Below are positions 44,468-56,410 of a stretch of DNA of 64,000 nucleotides, one piece after another. A model generated the notes under the pieces. The model did not search any database. It worked only from the letters and a program-made list of their open reading frames with translations, and was not told the origin of the DNA. Position numbers and translations under genes: made by a program. How positions within the stretch are numbered: the first letter of the stretch is position 1; each line of letters opens with the position of its first letter. The stretch is from Prosapia bicincta (taxonomy: Eukaryota > Arthropoda > Insecta > Hemiptera > Cercopidae): NCBI GenBank assembly GCA_036971475.1, contig JBAIZL010000002.1:349678082-349742081 (forward strand), written 5' to 3'.

Positions 44468-45050
44468 TCGTACCTTTTTCAAACAATTCAATTCTCTTCT
44501 TAACAGATAGTGTAGAATCTGAATCTTATTTTCTACTTCTTCAGAAAACGATGTTTCATTACTTGTTTGCGACGTTACTACTCCAGCTGACGTCTTTGCT
44601 TGATTCATTGATTGCATCACATTTAATCCAAAGTTATTTGTTACGCTAAACTCATTAAAATACGGTATATACCAGTAAATTAATATTACAACTACTCAGG
44701 CTTACTAAATTTCTGTTTGCATTATCCCTTCCACTTTTTTCCTACTGTTTTTCTTCTTGAATTTCTGCAAAAGTTTTACCAGTACCAGAAAGAATTGCCT
44801 TCCTACCTGTGTATATTTGCCAAGGTTTTATGGTTACATCTACAAATTTTGAATCTAGCTCTATTGTTCTGCAAATTCTTCCTGTTCTCTCACATGCAAT
44901 CAGTGTGCTGCCAGAAGCACTAAACGGATCAAGTACGATATCTCCAGATCTACTCCTGTTTACTATTGCTCTTTCCATTAGCTCTACTGGCTTCATTGTT
45001 GGATGTAGTATATTGTGCGTTGGCTTATCATAAAACCATAGATCACTTTG
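44468..45050 (-). other. 583-bp inverted segment carrying the methylase C-terminus
   Basis: The minus strand of this segment contains the missing C-terminal half of the methylase: SDLWFYDKPTHNILHPTMKP (about 44990-45049) then SGDIVLDPFSASGSTLIACE (AdoMet motif; normally PFxGSG) and GRICRTIELDSKFVDVTIK, stop at 44742. Next, 44468-44741 holds the start of another gene (MQSMNQAKTSAGVVTSQTSN, EEVENKIQILHYLLRRELNC). Turning the segment around would connect both ends to their matching flanks, so this is an inversion in place. Confidence 0.85.
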
Positions 45051-45053
45051 AAA

Positions 45054-45197
45054 AGAGATAATTTTACTGAAGGTAGAGTATTAACTGAAGGATCAAAAAC
45101 AGTGTTTGCAAATGGGTTTGGAGTGGGAAGAGTTGGTGATATGGTTTCTTGTGGTTCCAAGGTGATCAGTGGTAGCAGTAACATTTTTTCAGGATAA
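45054..45197 (+). pseudogene. PAAR-motif protein fragment of WO prophage
   Basis: 47 codons in the plus frame end at TAA 45195-45197 and read GSKTVFANGFGVGRVGDMVS followed by CGSKVISGSSNIFSG. The pattern (xVFxNGxxxxRVGDxxxCG) is the PAAR repeat that forms the sharpened tip of phage-tail and secretion spikes. The start is missing because of the inversion breakpoint just upstream. Confidence 0.75.
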
Positions 45198-45224
45198 AAT
45201 GCTATACTTATCAAAAATAAAGTT

Positions 45225-45627
45225 ATGAATATCGATATAACTACTAGTCTTAAAGGAGACATTAGTAATTTAATAGATAGAGCAAAGAATCATCTTTCTG
45301 TTCAATTCAACTCTACTCTAGTATTGTTAAACTGGGAAATTGGCTCCAGAATTGATCAGGATATCCTAAAGCACAAACGTGCAGATTATGGGAAGCAAAT
45401 CATCTCTCAACTTGCAAAAGAACTTCAGATTAAATATGGACGTGGATTTGATAGAGCGTCATTATTTCGTATGGTACAATTTTCTAAATTCTTTCCTGAT
45501 CAAGAGATTGTCGCGACACTGTCACAACAATTGAGTTGGTCACATTTTGTAGAAATTATTGCAATTTTTGATGAGCTGAAGCGTAAATATTATATAGAAA
45601 TGTGTCGTATTGAAAGGTGGAGTGTTA
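45225..45627 (+). pseudogene. DUF1016 (YhcG-type) nuclease, cut at the junction
   Basis: The N-terminal DUF1016 domain is open from ATG 45225: NHLSVQFNSTLVLLNWEIGS, HKRADYGKQIISQLAKELQI, GFDRASLFRMVQFSKFFPD and LSWSHFVEIIAIFDELKRK. The homology ends at MCRIERWSVR (about 45627). The following codons are satellite DNA; the reading frame ends there by chance at 45668. The C-terminal PD-(D/E)XK nuclease domain is absent. Family role: DNA nuclease, often with phage or mobile elements. Confidence 0.9.
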
Positions 45628-45635
45628 GGGCACTA
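45620..45635. other. Junction between bacterial and host DNA
   Basis: Left of about 45627 the sequence is Wolbachia-like coding DNA; right of it the first satellite monomer begins in mid-unit (GCACTACCACTGTGTATTTTAG). No gap, linker or repeat is visible, so the exact base is uncertain to about five positions. Confidence 0.85.
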
Positions 45636-48600
45636 CCACTGTGTATTTTAGTAGTTACACAGGTTTGAAAATAATAACTCCAACCACATATTTCATTGCA
45701 TTCTTGTTACGAATACATGTAACTTGGAACTAACACTGCTGCAATATTTTGAAGTCAATATTACATCAGCTGCAAGCCATGATAGCTAGCCCGGGTCCTT
45801 ACCACATTTACCTCTCTTTCAGTAGTTACACAGGTTTGAAAATGATAACCCCGACCACATATTTCTTTGAATTCGTGTTACGCATACATGTAACTTTGGA
45901 ACCAACACTGCTGCAGTATTTGGAAGTCAATATTACATTAGATACAAGTCTTGATAGCTAGCCCGGGCGACCTACCTCTCGTTTAGCAGTTCCACAGGTT
46001 TGAAAATGATAACCCCGACCACTAAATTCTTTGTATTCTGGTTACGCATAGCTGTCACTTTGGAACTACCACTGGGGCAGTATTTGGAAGTCAATATTAC
46101 ATCAGCATCGAGCCATGATAGCTATTCCTGGCGCTCACAATATCTACCTCTCGTTTAGCAGTTCCACAGGTTTGAAAATGTTAACCCCGACCACATATTT
46201 CTTTGCATACATGTTACCCATGCATGTAAATTTGGTACTAACACTCCTGCAATATTTGAAAGTCAGTATTAATCAGCTGCAAGCCATGATTGTTAGCCCG
46301 GGCGCTCAACGTATCTACCTCTAATTTAGCAGTTCCACAGGTTTGAAAATGATAAACCCAACCACACATTTCTTTGCATTCGTGTTACGCATACATGTCA
46401 ATTTGGAACTAACACTGCTGCAATATTTAGAAGTCAATATTACATCAGCTGCAAGCCATGATAGCTATCCAGGGCGCTCGCCATATCTAACTGTTTTAGT
46501 AGTTACACAGGTTTGAAAATGATAACCCCGACCACATATTTTTTGCATTCGTGTTACGCAAAGCTGTAACTTTGGAACAAACACTGCGGCAGTATTTGGA
46601 AGTCAATATTAAATCAGCTGCAAGCCATGATAGCTAGCCCGGGTGCTCACCATATCTACTTCTCTTTTAGTAGTTACAAAGGTTTGAAAATGATAACCCC
46701 GACCACATATTTCTTTGCATTTGTGTTACGCATACATGTAACTTTGGAACCAACACTGCTGCAGTATTTGGAAGTCAATATTACATTAGATACAAGTCAT
46801 GATAGCTAACACGGGCGCTCACCGTATCTACCTCTAATTTAGCAGTTTCACAGGTGTGAAAATGATAAACCCGACCACATATTTATTTGCATTCGTGTTA
46901 CGCATACATGTAAATTTGGAACTATCACTGCTGCAATATGTGGAAGTCAATATTACATCAGCTGCAAGCCATGATAGCTAGCCCGAGCGTTCACCGTATC
47001 TACCTCTAATTTAGCAGTTTCACAGGTTTGAAAATGATAAACCCGACCACACATTTCTTTGCATTCATGTTACGCATACATTTAAATTTGGAACTAACAC
47101 TGCTGCAATATTTAGAAGTCAATATTACATCAGCTGCAAGCCATGATAGCTAGCCCGGGCGCTCGCCATATCTACTTCTTTTTAGTAGTTACACAGGTTT
47201 TAAAATGATAACCCCGACCACATATTTTTTGCACTCGTGTTACGCAAAGCTGTAACTTTGGAACTAACACTGCGGCAGTATTTGGAAGTCAATATTTAAT
47301 CAGCTGCAAGCCATGATAGCTAGCCCGGGCGCTCACCATATCTACCTCTCTTTTAGTAGTTACACAGGTATGAAAATAATACCCCGACCACATATTTCTT
47401 TGCATTCGTGCTACGCATACATGTAACTTTGGAACTAACACTGCTGCAGTATTTGGAAGTCAATATTACAATAGATACAAGTCATGATAGCTAGCCCGGG
47501 CGCTCACCATACCTACCTCTCGTTTAGCAGTTCCACAGGTTTGAAAATGATAACCCCGACCACATATTTCTTTCCATTCGTGTTACGCATACCTGTAACT
47601 TTGGAACTAACACTGCGGCAGTATTTGGAAGTCAATATTTAATCAGCTGCAAGCCATGATAGCTAGCCCGGGCGCTCACCATATCTACCTCTCGGTTAGT
47701 AGTTACACAGGTTTTAAAATGATAATCCCGACCACATATTTCTTTGCATACGTATTACGCATAGCTGTAACTTTGGAACTAACACTGCGGCAATATTTGG
47801 AAGTAAATATTACATCAGCTGCAAGCCATGATGTCTAGCACGGGCGTTCACCATTTCTACCTCTATTATAGTAGCTACACAGGTTTGAAAATAATAACCC
47901 CGACCACATATTTCATTGCATTCGTGTTTCGCATACATGTAAATTTGGAACTAACACTGCTGCAATATTTTGAAGTCAATATTACATCAGCTTCAAGCCA
48001 TGATAGCTAGCTCCGGCGCTCAGCATATCTACCTCTAATTTAGCAGTTTCACAGGTTTGAAAATGATAAAACCGACCACACATTTCATTGCATTCGTGTT
48101 ACGCATACATGTAAATTTGGAACTAACACTGCTGCAATATTTTGAAGTCAATTTTACATCAGCTTCAAGCCATGATAGCTAGCCCGGGCGATCACCATAT
48201 CTACCTCTCTTTTAGTACTTACACAGATTTGAAAATGATAACCTCGACCAAATATTTCTTTGCATTCGTGTTACGCATACATGTAAATTTGGAACTAACA
48301 CTGCTGCAATATTTGGAAGTCAATATTACAAAAGCTGTAAGCCATGATAGCTATCCCGGGCGCTTACCATATCTACCTCTCGTTTAGCAGTTCCACAGGT
48401 TTGAAAATGATAGCCCCGACCACATATTTCTTTGCATTCGTGTTATGCATACATGTAAATTTGGAACTTACTCTGCTGCAATATTTGGAGGTCAATATTA
48501 CAAAAGCTGCAAGCCATGATAGCTATCCCGGGCGCTCACCATATCTACCTCTCGTTTAGTAGTTACACCGGTTTTAAAATGATAACCCCGACCACATATT

Positions 48601-49400
48601 TCTTTGCATTCGTGTTACGCATAGCTGTAACTTTGGAACTAACACTGCCGCAAAATTTATTAGTAAATATTACATCAGCTGCAAGCCATGATAGCTAGCC
48701 CGGGCGTTCACCATACCTACCTCTCGTTTAGCAGTTCCACACGTTTGAAAATGATAACCCCGACCACATATTTCTTTGCATTCTTGTTACGCATAGCTGT
48801 AACTTTAAAACTAATACTGCGGCAGTATTTGGAAGTCAATATTACATCAGATGCAAACCATGATAGCTAGCCCGGGCGCTCTCGTTTGATAGGTACACAG
48901 GTTTGAAAATGATAACCCCGACCACATATTTCTTTGCATTCGTGTTACGCATAGCTGTAACTTTGGAATGAACTTTGCGGCAGTATTTGGAAGTCAATAT
49001 TACAAAAGCTGCAAGCCATGATAGCTATCCCGGGCGTTCACCATATCTACCTCTCGTTTAGCAGTTCCACAGGTTTGAAAATGATAACCCCGACCACATA
49101 TTTCTTTTCATTCGTGTTACGCATACATGTAAATTTGGAACGAACACTGCTGCAATATTTGGAAGTCAATATTACAAATGCTGCAAGCCATGATAGCTAT
49201 CCCGGGCGCTGACCATATCTACCTCTCTTTTAGAAGCTACACAGGTTTGAAAATAATAACCCCGACCACATATTTCTTTGCATTGGTGTTACGCATACCT
49301 GTAACTTTGGAACTAACACTGCTGCAATATTTGGAAGTCAGTATTACATTAGATACAAGTCATATTAGCTAGCCCGGGCGCTCACCGTATCTACCTCGGA
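45628..49400 (+). repeat. Tandem satellite array, about 22 monomers of 172 bp
   Basis: Monomers share ACAGGTTTGAAAATGATAAC, ACCACATATTTCTTTGCATT, GTCAATATTACATCAGCTGC and GCCATGATAGCTAGCCCGGG. The last motif recurs at 45786, 45958 and 46130, giving the 172-base period. Monomers differ by roughly 5-15 per cent and some have small deletions (for example near 48880). Short open frames of about 60 codons recur but change frame between monomers since 172 is not a multiple of three. This is host satellite DNA of centromeric or heterochromatic type. Confidence 0.95.
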
Positions 49401-49959
49401 CAATATCGAACAACAGTCCACCACCAATAACGAGTCATCGTATATACCTCCACCTGTCTTATTAATAACAATCATCTATCATCAAGAAAGTCTCGTTGCA
49501 TACGTCGTCCATCTGCTCAATTAACTATAACGGTTTATCATCAAGGATATCTCATCATTTACGAAAGGTTTATCTAAAATGTTTTACCGTATATTAACTA
49601 ACTCTACCTGCCTAACATACAACGGCTCCTTATATACCAGCATAAACTTTCTTTCTTACAAGTGCTGAAATACAACTCTTTTAATTTGACTATACTCTAT
49701 AAGTGTTGATTTCTTTACCATAAGTATATTCATTGGAATTAATGGAATGGTTAAGGTTAACAGCTTTAAACCCAAAGACTTTGAAATGTTCTATATTTTA
49801 ATTTGTTTGGTTACCTTGATATTATTTGTTTACTTATCGTTAGTACGTAAGGACTAATCACAATATAGGTATCCTTTGTGACTGAGCTGTTTTAGACATA
49901 ATTGTACAGTAACCCTGTCTTTCCTAGCTATTATCTCGCACTGTAACCTAATTGACAAT
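49401..49959. other. Unique AT-rich host DNA
   Basis: Directly after the satellite. No reading frame, repeat or RNA gene recognised. Confidence 0.5.
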
Positions 49960-50390
49960 TACTAACTACCTGTTTCAGGTTAAGCAGTGACATGCACGTG
50001 TGCTGTGGCGCAGTTCCACATTAATTACTAATTTAATTTTGCATGTTCTATTCCTATTTCGAATAGGCCGTAGAAGACTTACTAACAAGGTGTTAATGTA
50101 TTCTTTCCCTACACTCTCCCATGTGCATACTCTAGCAACCAGGGTCCCTGCATGATATATCGCGGGGGTTTTTTGCCTGATTTCTTCTCTCTCTTCACGT
50201 GACATTTGCAGTTAAGTTTCTTTTTACTACTTTCCTATTAACCATAGAATGAGTTGAACAGCTTGGTATTTGGACAATAAATCGTTCCTGAACCATTCAT
50301 TTCCGGTAGGATTCTAACTGCATGCGCATGTGAGACGTAGGCTGGTCGCCACGATGTCTGGGTGAGTTTTGGGGCATTTTTTTACTTCGA
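49960..50390 (+). repeat. 5'-truncated copy of the LINE 3' end
   Basis: The plus strand is similar, with many substitutions, to the reverse complement of 58621-59105. Shared landmarks in order are GTTTCAGGT, TTTCGAATAGG, ACTAACAAGGT, CATGCGCATGTGAGACG and GAGTTTTGGGG. The copy lacks the coding part of the LINE and has no clear poly(A) tail. Confidence 0.7.
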
Positions 50391-51200
50391 TTAGAACAAA
50401 AGTTTTCTTAGTGTTTCATCTGATTGTTTAGTGTTTCGGTATTTAATATTACAAGTAAGTTCACATTTTTACTCAGTCCTAATTTTTTCACATGATAAAA
50501 GATGATCTTTATTTTTTGAACGAATTTAAGAATACTCGGTCTTGTTTTTAGACTTTAAAATAGTTTAAATCAAATTACCGTATATCCTAATACAAATTGG
50601 CGGTAATATACGTCATTGATTGTACCTTCAATAGGAGAAGTAAACTCTGGGACAAAAATTTAATTTAATTGAAAACTGTTTTTGATCCTGTAAACATATT
50701 TTAGGGGTAAAAAAATTACTAGTCTCGGAAGAAATTTTCAAAATATATTACGATACCCATAATAATGAATCTATTACTGTACATAAAATCAGATACCGGC
50801 TCGTCGGGATTATCATGTGATAATTTGAGCAGTGTTTATTTCTGCTGGAGATAAGGCACATAATAGAAAACTAATGCGGTGTAACAATACTGAAGTGTAA
50901 ACACTTAGACCAGTCTCGGCAGTAGTTGCCCCTCTATGTTTAGACTTAACTGTTACGTTATCGCATTCCCGCTCATAACATTTTCTCCCAACAGTAGACT
51001 ACTACTGTAGGAAAGCTTTTAAACAGAAACCATTATTTGCCATTACTGATTCAGAATAACCTTACTTGTGTCGTTAATTTACAATTAGTCCAGTAATTCA
51101 ATACTTTGGTTTAATTTGGTATAAGTTAGATTTAGTGGATGTAGTTATTTAATTTAAATTATAATTTTTATAACAAATAAGACATACACAAAACTAACAA
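50391..51200. other. AT-rich host DNA
   Basis: No gene or repeat recognised; all reading frames are short. Confidence 0.5.
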
Positions 51201-51254
51201 TTTGTGTGTGTGCGTGCGCGCGCTCTTGTGTGTGTGTGTGTGCGCGCGCACGCT

Positions 51255-51331
<77 letters not shown>

Positions 51332-51337
51332 GAGAGA
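51201..51337 (+). repeat. Compound microsatellite (TG)n-(CG)n-(AG)n
   Basis: Interrupted TG/CG dinucleotides at 51201-51258, about 28 uninterrupted TG units at 51259-51314, then AG repeats at 51315-51336. Alternating purine-pyrimidine sequence of this kind can adopt Z-DNA. Apparent reading frames here are by-products. Confidence 0.95.
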
Positions 51338-51984
51338 AAAATAGAGTTAGAGAGTAGAGGAACGGATGGAGACAATTCACTATATATCCACCCAACAATA
51401 CAAACACCAATAAACCTATATCCCAAGACAGTGCGATCCAAAATTTCTTACAATGATTTAAGAACGACTCACACTTTTACTAGTTATTTTACTTTTACCA
51501 AATATTTTCTTTAAAATGTCATTAAATTCGCCAACACCTTCAACACTAAATGTAGGGAATTAATCCAAAACTGTTGGAATTTATTGCTTAGATTATAGAA
51601 ATGGATTCCCGATATTTTCTATTATAAAATGCACAATTTAAGCTTTACCAAAATCCAAATCAATGAATTACATATGGCTACACCAGACTACAAAATTACT
51701 TTTGCGTGCATAGACTAAGGTAATTGGTTGCTTCAAGGGCAAAATAAACAGAATAATATAATAAGTTAATATAAAATTACATTTAACAAAGTCTTTATCT
51801 TTCTTATAGCACCACTATAGGTTATAATCTATTAATAGGTAATATTATAAAAACAACTGGAGATAATTCTGTATACATACATGTTTCGGGAAAACTAAAT
51901 CTGTCTTCTTTGGGCGATTATAACGTGCTAAATTGACGTGTGAAATTTAAATATTTCTTCCTATATGGTTAATGTAAAATTTGA
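51338..51984. other. AT-rich host DNA
   Basis: No gene, RNA gene or repeat recognised. Confidence 0.5.
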
Positions 51985-52143
51985 CACAAATTTTTAATTC
52001 AAAAACCTTCAGACAAAATGCAAAAAACGACTTAATTTATCACAATTCTAATCGAACAATCAATGATAAAATCAACGCACTGATCGAATAGACACAGCTG
52101 ACTCACCGATTCCCTTACAGTCCAAAGTCTGTATCGTAGCGAT
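51985..52143 (+). repeat. Dispersed repeat, copy 1
   Basis: Diverged direct repeat of 53752-53905. Shared landmarks are TTTTAATT, AAAACCTTCA, ACAAAATGC, CAGCTGA and TCAAAGTCT/CCAAAGTCT with GCGAT/ACGAT at the end. Probably an old non-autonomous transposable element of the host. Confidence 0.55.
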
Positions 52144-53751
52144 TGCGTGTGCGCGTGTATGTGGGTGCGGGTGCGTGCATTTTTATACAACGCGTTTTTT
52201 TATCATTTTATTTTTTGGCGAAGTTTAAAAGTATCTTTTACAAACTCAACAATGCGGTATGTTGTATTCTCATAGCATGGCCTAGAACCTAGAGCTATTG
52301 TGTTACAGGGGGGAAAGCGGGCGTAACAAAAACCAAATATTTTAAAATAAAACTGAAGCCTTGGATTAAAACTTATTGACCTAGCTGTGTTTATTCGTTA
52401 AACATCTTTACATATCAGAACACAATGCAACCAAATACCCAACTACTTATACATTACAGCAACCCACCAACTCACCTTTGCGCACTGCACGATGCAAAGG
52501 GTCTGGGGAGCTCTGAGGGGCTCTGGGGTGCTTTTTCAAGTCATCCTATGCTTGGCTCACCATCAGAATACACTGCAAATATTAATAACAAAATTTTATG
52601 TTCTCCCCTATAACCCATTTTACATTAGGTTTATGTTCACTATGCTGTCTGTCTTTAAACCAACCTATAGGCTACATTAACCTGTTACTTGATTTAATCA
52701 TTGAAAATAAAAATATTTCCCTTTTACGAAAAATATTTAATTAGATTTTAGTATTGAATTGTCCATTTGCTCACATGTTTTCATATTTATTATTAATATC
52801 ACTTGAATTTATGAAATTTCCATAATGTTACACAAAACAAACATTTATACCATAATGAAGCAACAAAAATTTTAAACAAAAACAAAAATGTTCTATTTCC
52901 AACAAAACGTTTCGAATATATGTTCATTTTAGATGTTTATACTCTTTTTAAAATCGTAATTTTTCAGATAAAATTCCTCACATTTTTATTTAGGCATAAC
53001 CTTATTTAAATATTTTTTGATTTATTATGTAAAAGTAAAATCAATAAAGAGAAGCTTATAACTAATATCAAGAATTATGTTTGTAGAATACAGGCCTAAC
53101 CAAATTATGTGTAAGCAATTAAGTACAAAGGAAAACCACAAGAATGTTAAACTAAATATTCGTTTACTTTATAATGATAGTTTTTCAGAATTATTTATTT
53201 AAAAGAATTTTCGCCACAAGAAATCAAATGTTTTGAAGCAAGTCATTTGGTTTACAGGAATACCATAGTTTTTGTAGCTAATAAATACAAACCGCGTTGA
53301 GAATACGAGAAATTTACATTCAGTTTTAAAGTATCTACAGTTACATGTAAGCGGAAATTAAAACCGATATTTTTAACGGATTAGAACAGTTGTAAGTTAC
53401 ATTGCTCAAAACATACTTTGCACGCATGTTAGGATATTTACAATAATTTGTAATATGGAAAAGATAACCTCACACAACTTTATTGCACATATAAAGTAAT
53501 TGCTATGCAGGCATAGTAAAGAATAGAAATAATATCAAATAATACATATAAAATACAATATCTTTCCTACAACATACGTATCATTTTATATAGACTTAAG
53601 CTACATAAATGTGATTAGTGCGTGATAGAAATTATTTGTGTAATTTAAATCTTCTTTATCACTAATGTAATATCTTTGGCTTGATAAAAACAATTTTATA
53701 AAACAGTAAAGGAAACCTCAAAGATAATTATTGTTAGAAACTAATTACACC
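52144..53751. other. AT-rich host DNA
   Basis: Contains a short GTGTGCG-rich stretch at 52147-52180. Otherwise no gene or repeat was recognised. Confidence 0.5.
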
Positions 53752-53905
53752 TACTTTTAATTTGAAAACCTTCACACAAAATGCCAAAATATAATCGCAT
53801 TCACCAAGTTTCAAACTGATTAGAAAATATAACCTACAAGCTAATAAACGCTCTGGTCAATAAACAGCTGATTCTATTGTTGATCAAAGTCTAGATCGCA
53901 ACGAT
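53752..53905 (+). repeat. Dispersed repeat, copy 2
   Basis: Second copy of the repeat at 51985-52143, in the same orientation about 1.77 kb downstream. Confidence 0.55.
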
Positions 53906-54659
53906 AAGAATTCGTCACTCCAGTTAGCTGCGGTCGTCTCGACATTCTTCCTTATGATTACTAACATAAGTTAATACGTTGGTAATGAGTGTGATAGCAT
54001 GAATGGTTTGTTTTATATTTAGACTGGTAATTTTATTGCGTTGTATCTATATGCTGGCGTTTTCGGTAAATCTTGCATATGGAAACAAATTAAGAATGGT
54101 AAATGTGACAAATATTTTGAAAAACGTGAACGTATCCGAATTGTAAGGATCATGGTAACCCCGCCTCCCCTAGTGCAGTTGAACAAAACCTCGGATTAAC
54201 AACCTTAACATTTTATACTTTCACAAATAAAAAAGAAGGGTGTACAACGCCTAAGTTTTTAAGACCGATGTGAACCCCTTATTTAACCACCTCAATAAAA
54301 ATACGATTTAATTTGAAAATGGTAAATATTTCAATTCAGATACTTTAAATATTCAGTCAATGGCGATAGAAAATGAGCTACCATTTTCAATTCTTTCTTT
54401 TACTTTACTCTCTCCTTATATAAATCTGGATCAAATTTTCAAATCGTATTAATAAAATGACTTTCATTCATCCATTCAAGTTCAAATACATCTGTCAAAA
54501 CTTGTAATGGAGGACAATTGATGTCGATACAGTTTTTTTTTTAAATGGTAATTCAATAAATAATTTTAATGAATTATTTTCAGTTTTATATTAAGGGGGT
54601 GACATTTTTCACTAAAGTGGCAAGGTATACAGAATAGTTATTTTGTCCCATTTGGCCTA
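53906..54659. other. AT-rich host DNA
   Basis: No gene recognised. A poly-T run lies at about 54532-54542. Confidence 0.5.
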
Positions 54660-56410
54660 ATTTATAAACATATTCTACAAATATAAGGTTTAATGATTCC
54701 CTGTTTAAGCATGTCTTCTGTTTGTTTATTAATTTCATGTTTGTAAATTTCTGGATATCTATAATTTCTAGAATATACGGGAATATCGTCTGCAGTTCTA
54801 AGAACAGGTTTTATTTGATTGGTGAAAGTCAAGTCAGTTCCATCAATATGAAATATATCTGTATATTCTTCTATTAAATTTGTTATGGCGGTTTTTCCTC
54901 TAAATTCATGTACTCTACTCTGAATTTTGATAAGACCAATTTTTTTCGTCTTGATTTTTTTGTTTATAACCTAACATATTAAAATTAGTGTTAGTTTGAA
55001 TTGCATTAGGTTCAAGAACATTGTAATCTTTTAAAGGTATTAATTCTAGTGGTTCATTTATTTTGTTTTTTATATTTTCTTCTGTGTTGTTTACAATAGG
55101 GCAATAGGCCTCACCCTTATTCACTGAAACTATGCACTTGGAATTTCTAACCCATTTTAGTGCTTGTATGATAGGAGTCCTTCTCCATTATTAGCATTTT
55201 GTACTTAAATCTTAACTATTTGGCTAGTGTGGGCTTGTATAACATAACTCAATTGTTCTTGTTTTACTGGCGTGCTGTCTGTTTTATCACACTTTACTTT
55301 TTCTGTATTAAAATACTGAATAGGGATTTCTTCACCTCAAAGTAGTAGTTTATTGTTTACAATATCTAATCTTATTCCTAAATCTCTTATATCATTCAGA
55401 CCCAGTAATAGGTCGAAACTCTGATGAAAACCAAATAAGTAAAATTTATTTGCCTTTTAAGAAAACGGGTATTTTGCAGCAAATTCTTCCTTTGAAGTGC
55501 CGTGTGCAGTGGTCGAGTACTACCTGTATCAATTAATATTTTTAATTTAGTATTTACGTCATATATGAAAGGTAATTCATTATTTTCACACCGCAAATTC
55601 ATTATGGAAAATTTGTTCCGAGGTTTATACCACCTACAAAATTATTTTGATCGGTTTGAATCTTTTCATTTTCATCACAGTCTTCAGGTAAGTTTGGTGC
55701 TCATCGAAATACTCGTCCTTTTCGGAATTTTCGTCAGAAGCGAATGTCTCTTGTTCGTTAATTTGTTACATTGAATATTCGCCGTCTTTGGTGATTATTA
55801 GTCTCTGGGTGTATTGGTTTTCTTATGGTATAATTTTGACATTTCTGAAAAACTAATTGTTTGTTCGGCTGTGTAAACATTTTATTATTTTTATATTGAA
55901 AATAGTTAGCATATTTAAAGCTTCTGCGAGTGTTGTGGGGTTTTTAGTTCTCATTAAAAACCTAGTGTTTCTTGAAGACCTCTTAACAAAACTCCTAATG
56001 CTAAATTTTGAACATATTCACACATTGTATCAATAGCTTTAACTGGTTCTTTAATAATAAAATATGCTATTTGTAAATTTAATAATTTTTGTATCCTTTC
56101 ATAAAATTTAAAAGGAGATTCGCTTACTTCTTATTTTAGCTCTGCCATTTCAAGATTTAATGTAAAACAATCTCTTTTATCCAGAAAACTTGTTAAAAGA
56201 ATTTTCCTAACATCTAACCAGTTATAACTGTTTGAAGTTACAACTAACTCTAAAGCTTGTCCCTTTAGTTTTGCTAAAATTGAGGACATCAAATATTCAT
56301 TTTGAAAGTCATCAGGATTATTAGCAACAAAGAATTTACTTACTATTTTATCACAAATTGTGACAAATCTATTTAGCATTATAGGCTCTCCAGAAAATTC
56401 TGGTATCACA
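54660..56410 (-). mobile_element. Ty3/gypsy-like LTR retrotransposon fragments (gag, protease, RT start)
   Basis: Read on the minus strand from high to low coordinates. 56409-56131 is a gag/capsid-like part (starting IPEFSGEP, with CDKIVSKFF). 55602-55396 carries the retropepsin active site KILIDTGSTR. 55124-54915 is a linker, and about 54850-54680 is the beginning of the reverse transcriptase domain (PVYSRNYRYPEI, MLKQGIIKP). Each part is interrupted by stops or frame changes; the RT catalytic region, RNase H, integrase and any LTRs are absent. An old, inactive copy. Confidence 0.8.

Noticed and set aside
45749..49372. Series of about 60-codon reading frames in the satellite
   Set aside because: They recur because the monomer repeats; 172 is not divisible by three, so the frame shifts from unit to unit, and no start context or continuous protein exists.
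51154..51514. Reading frames of about 80-100 codons over the TG/AG microsatellite
   Set aside because: Composed almost wholly of dinucleotide repeat translation (HT, CV, ER); not coding.
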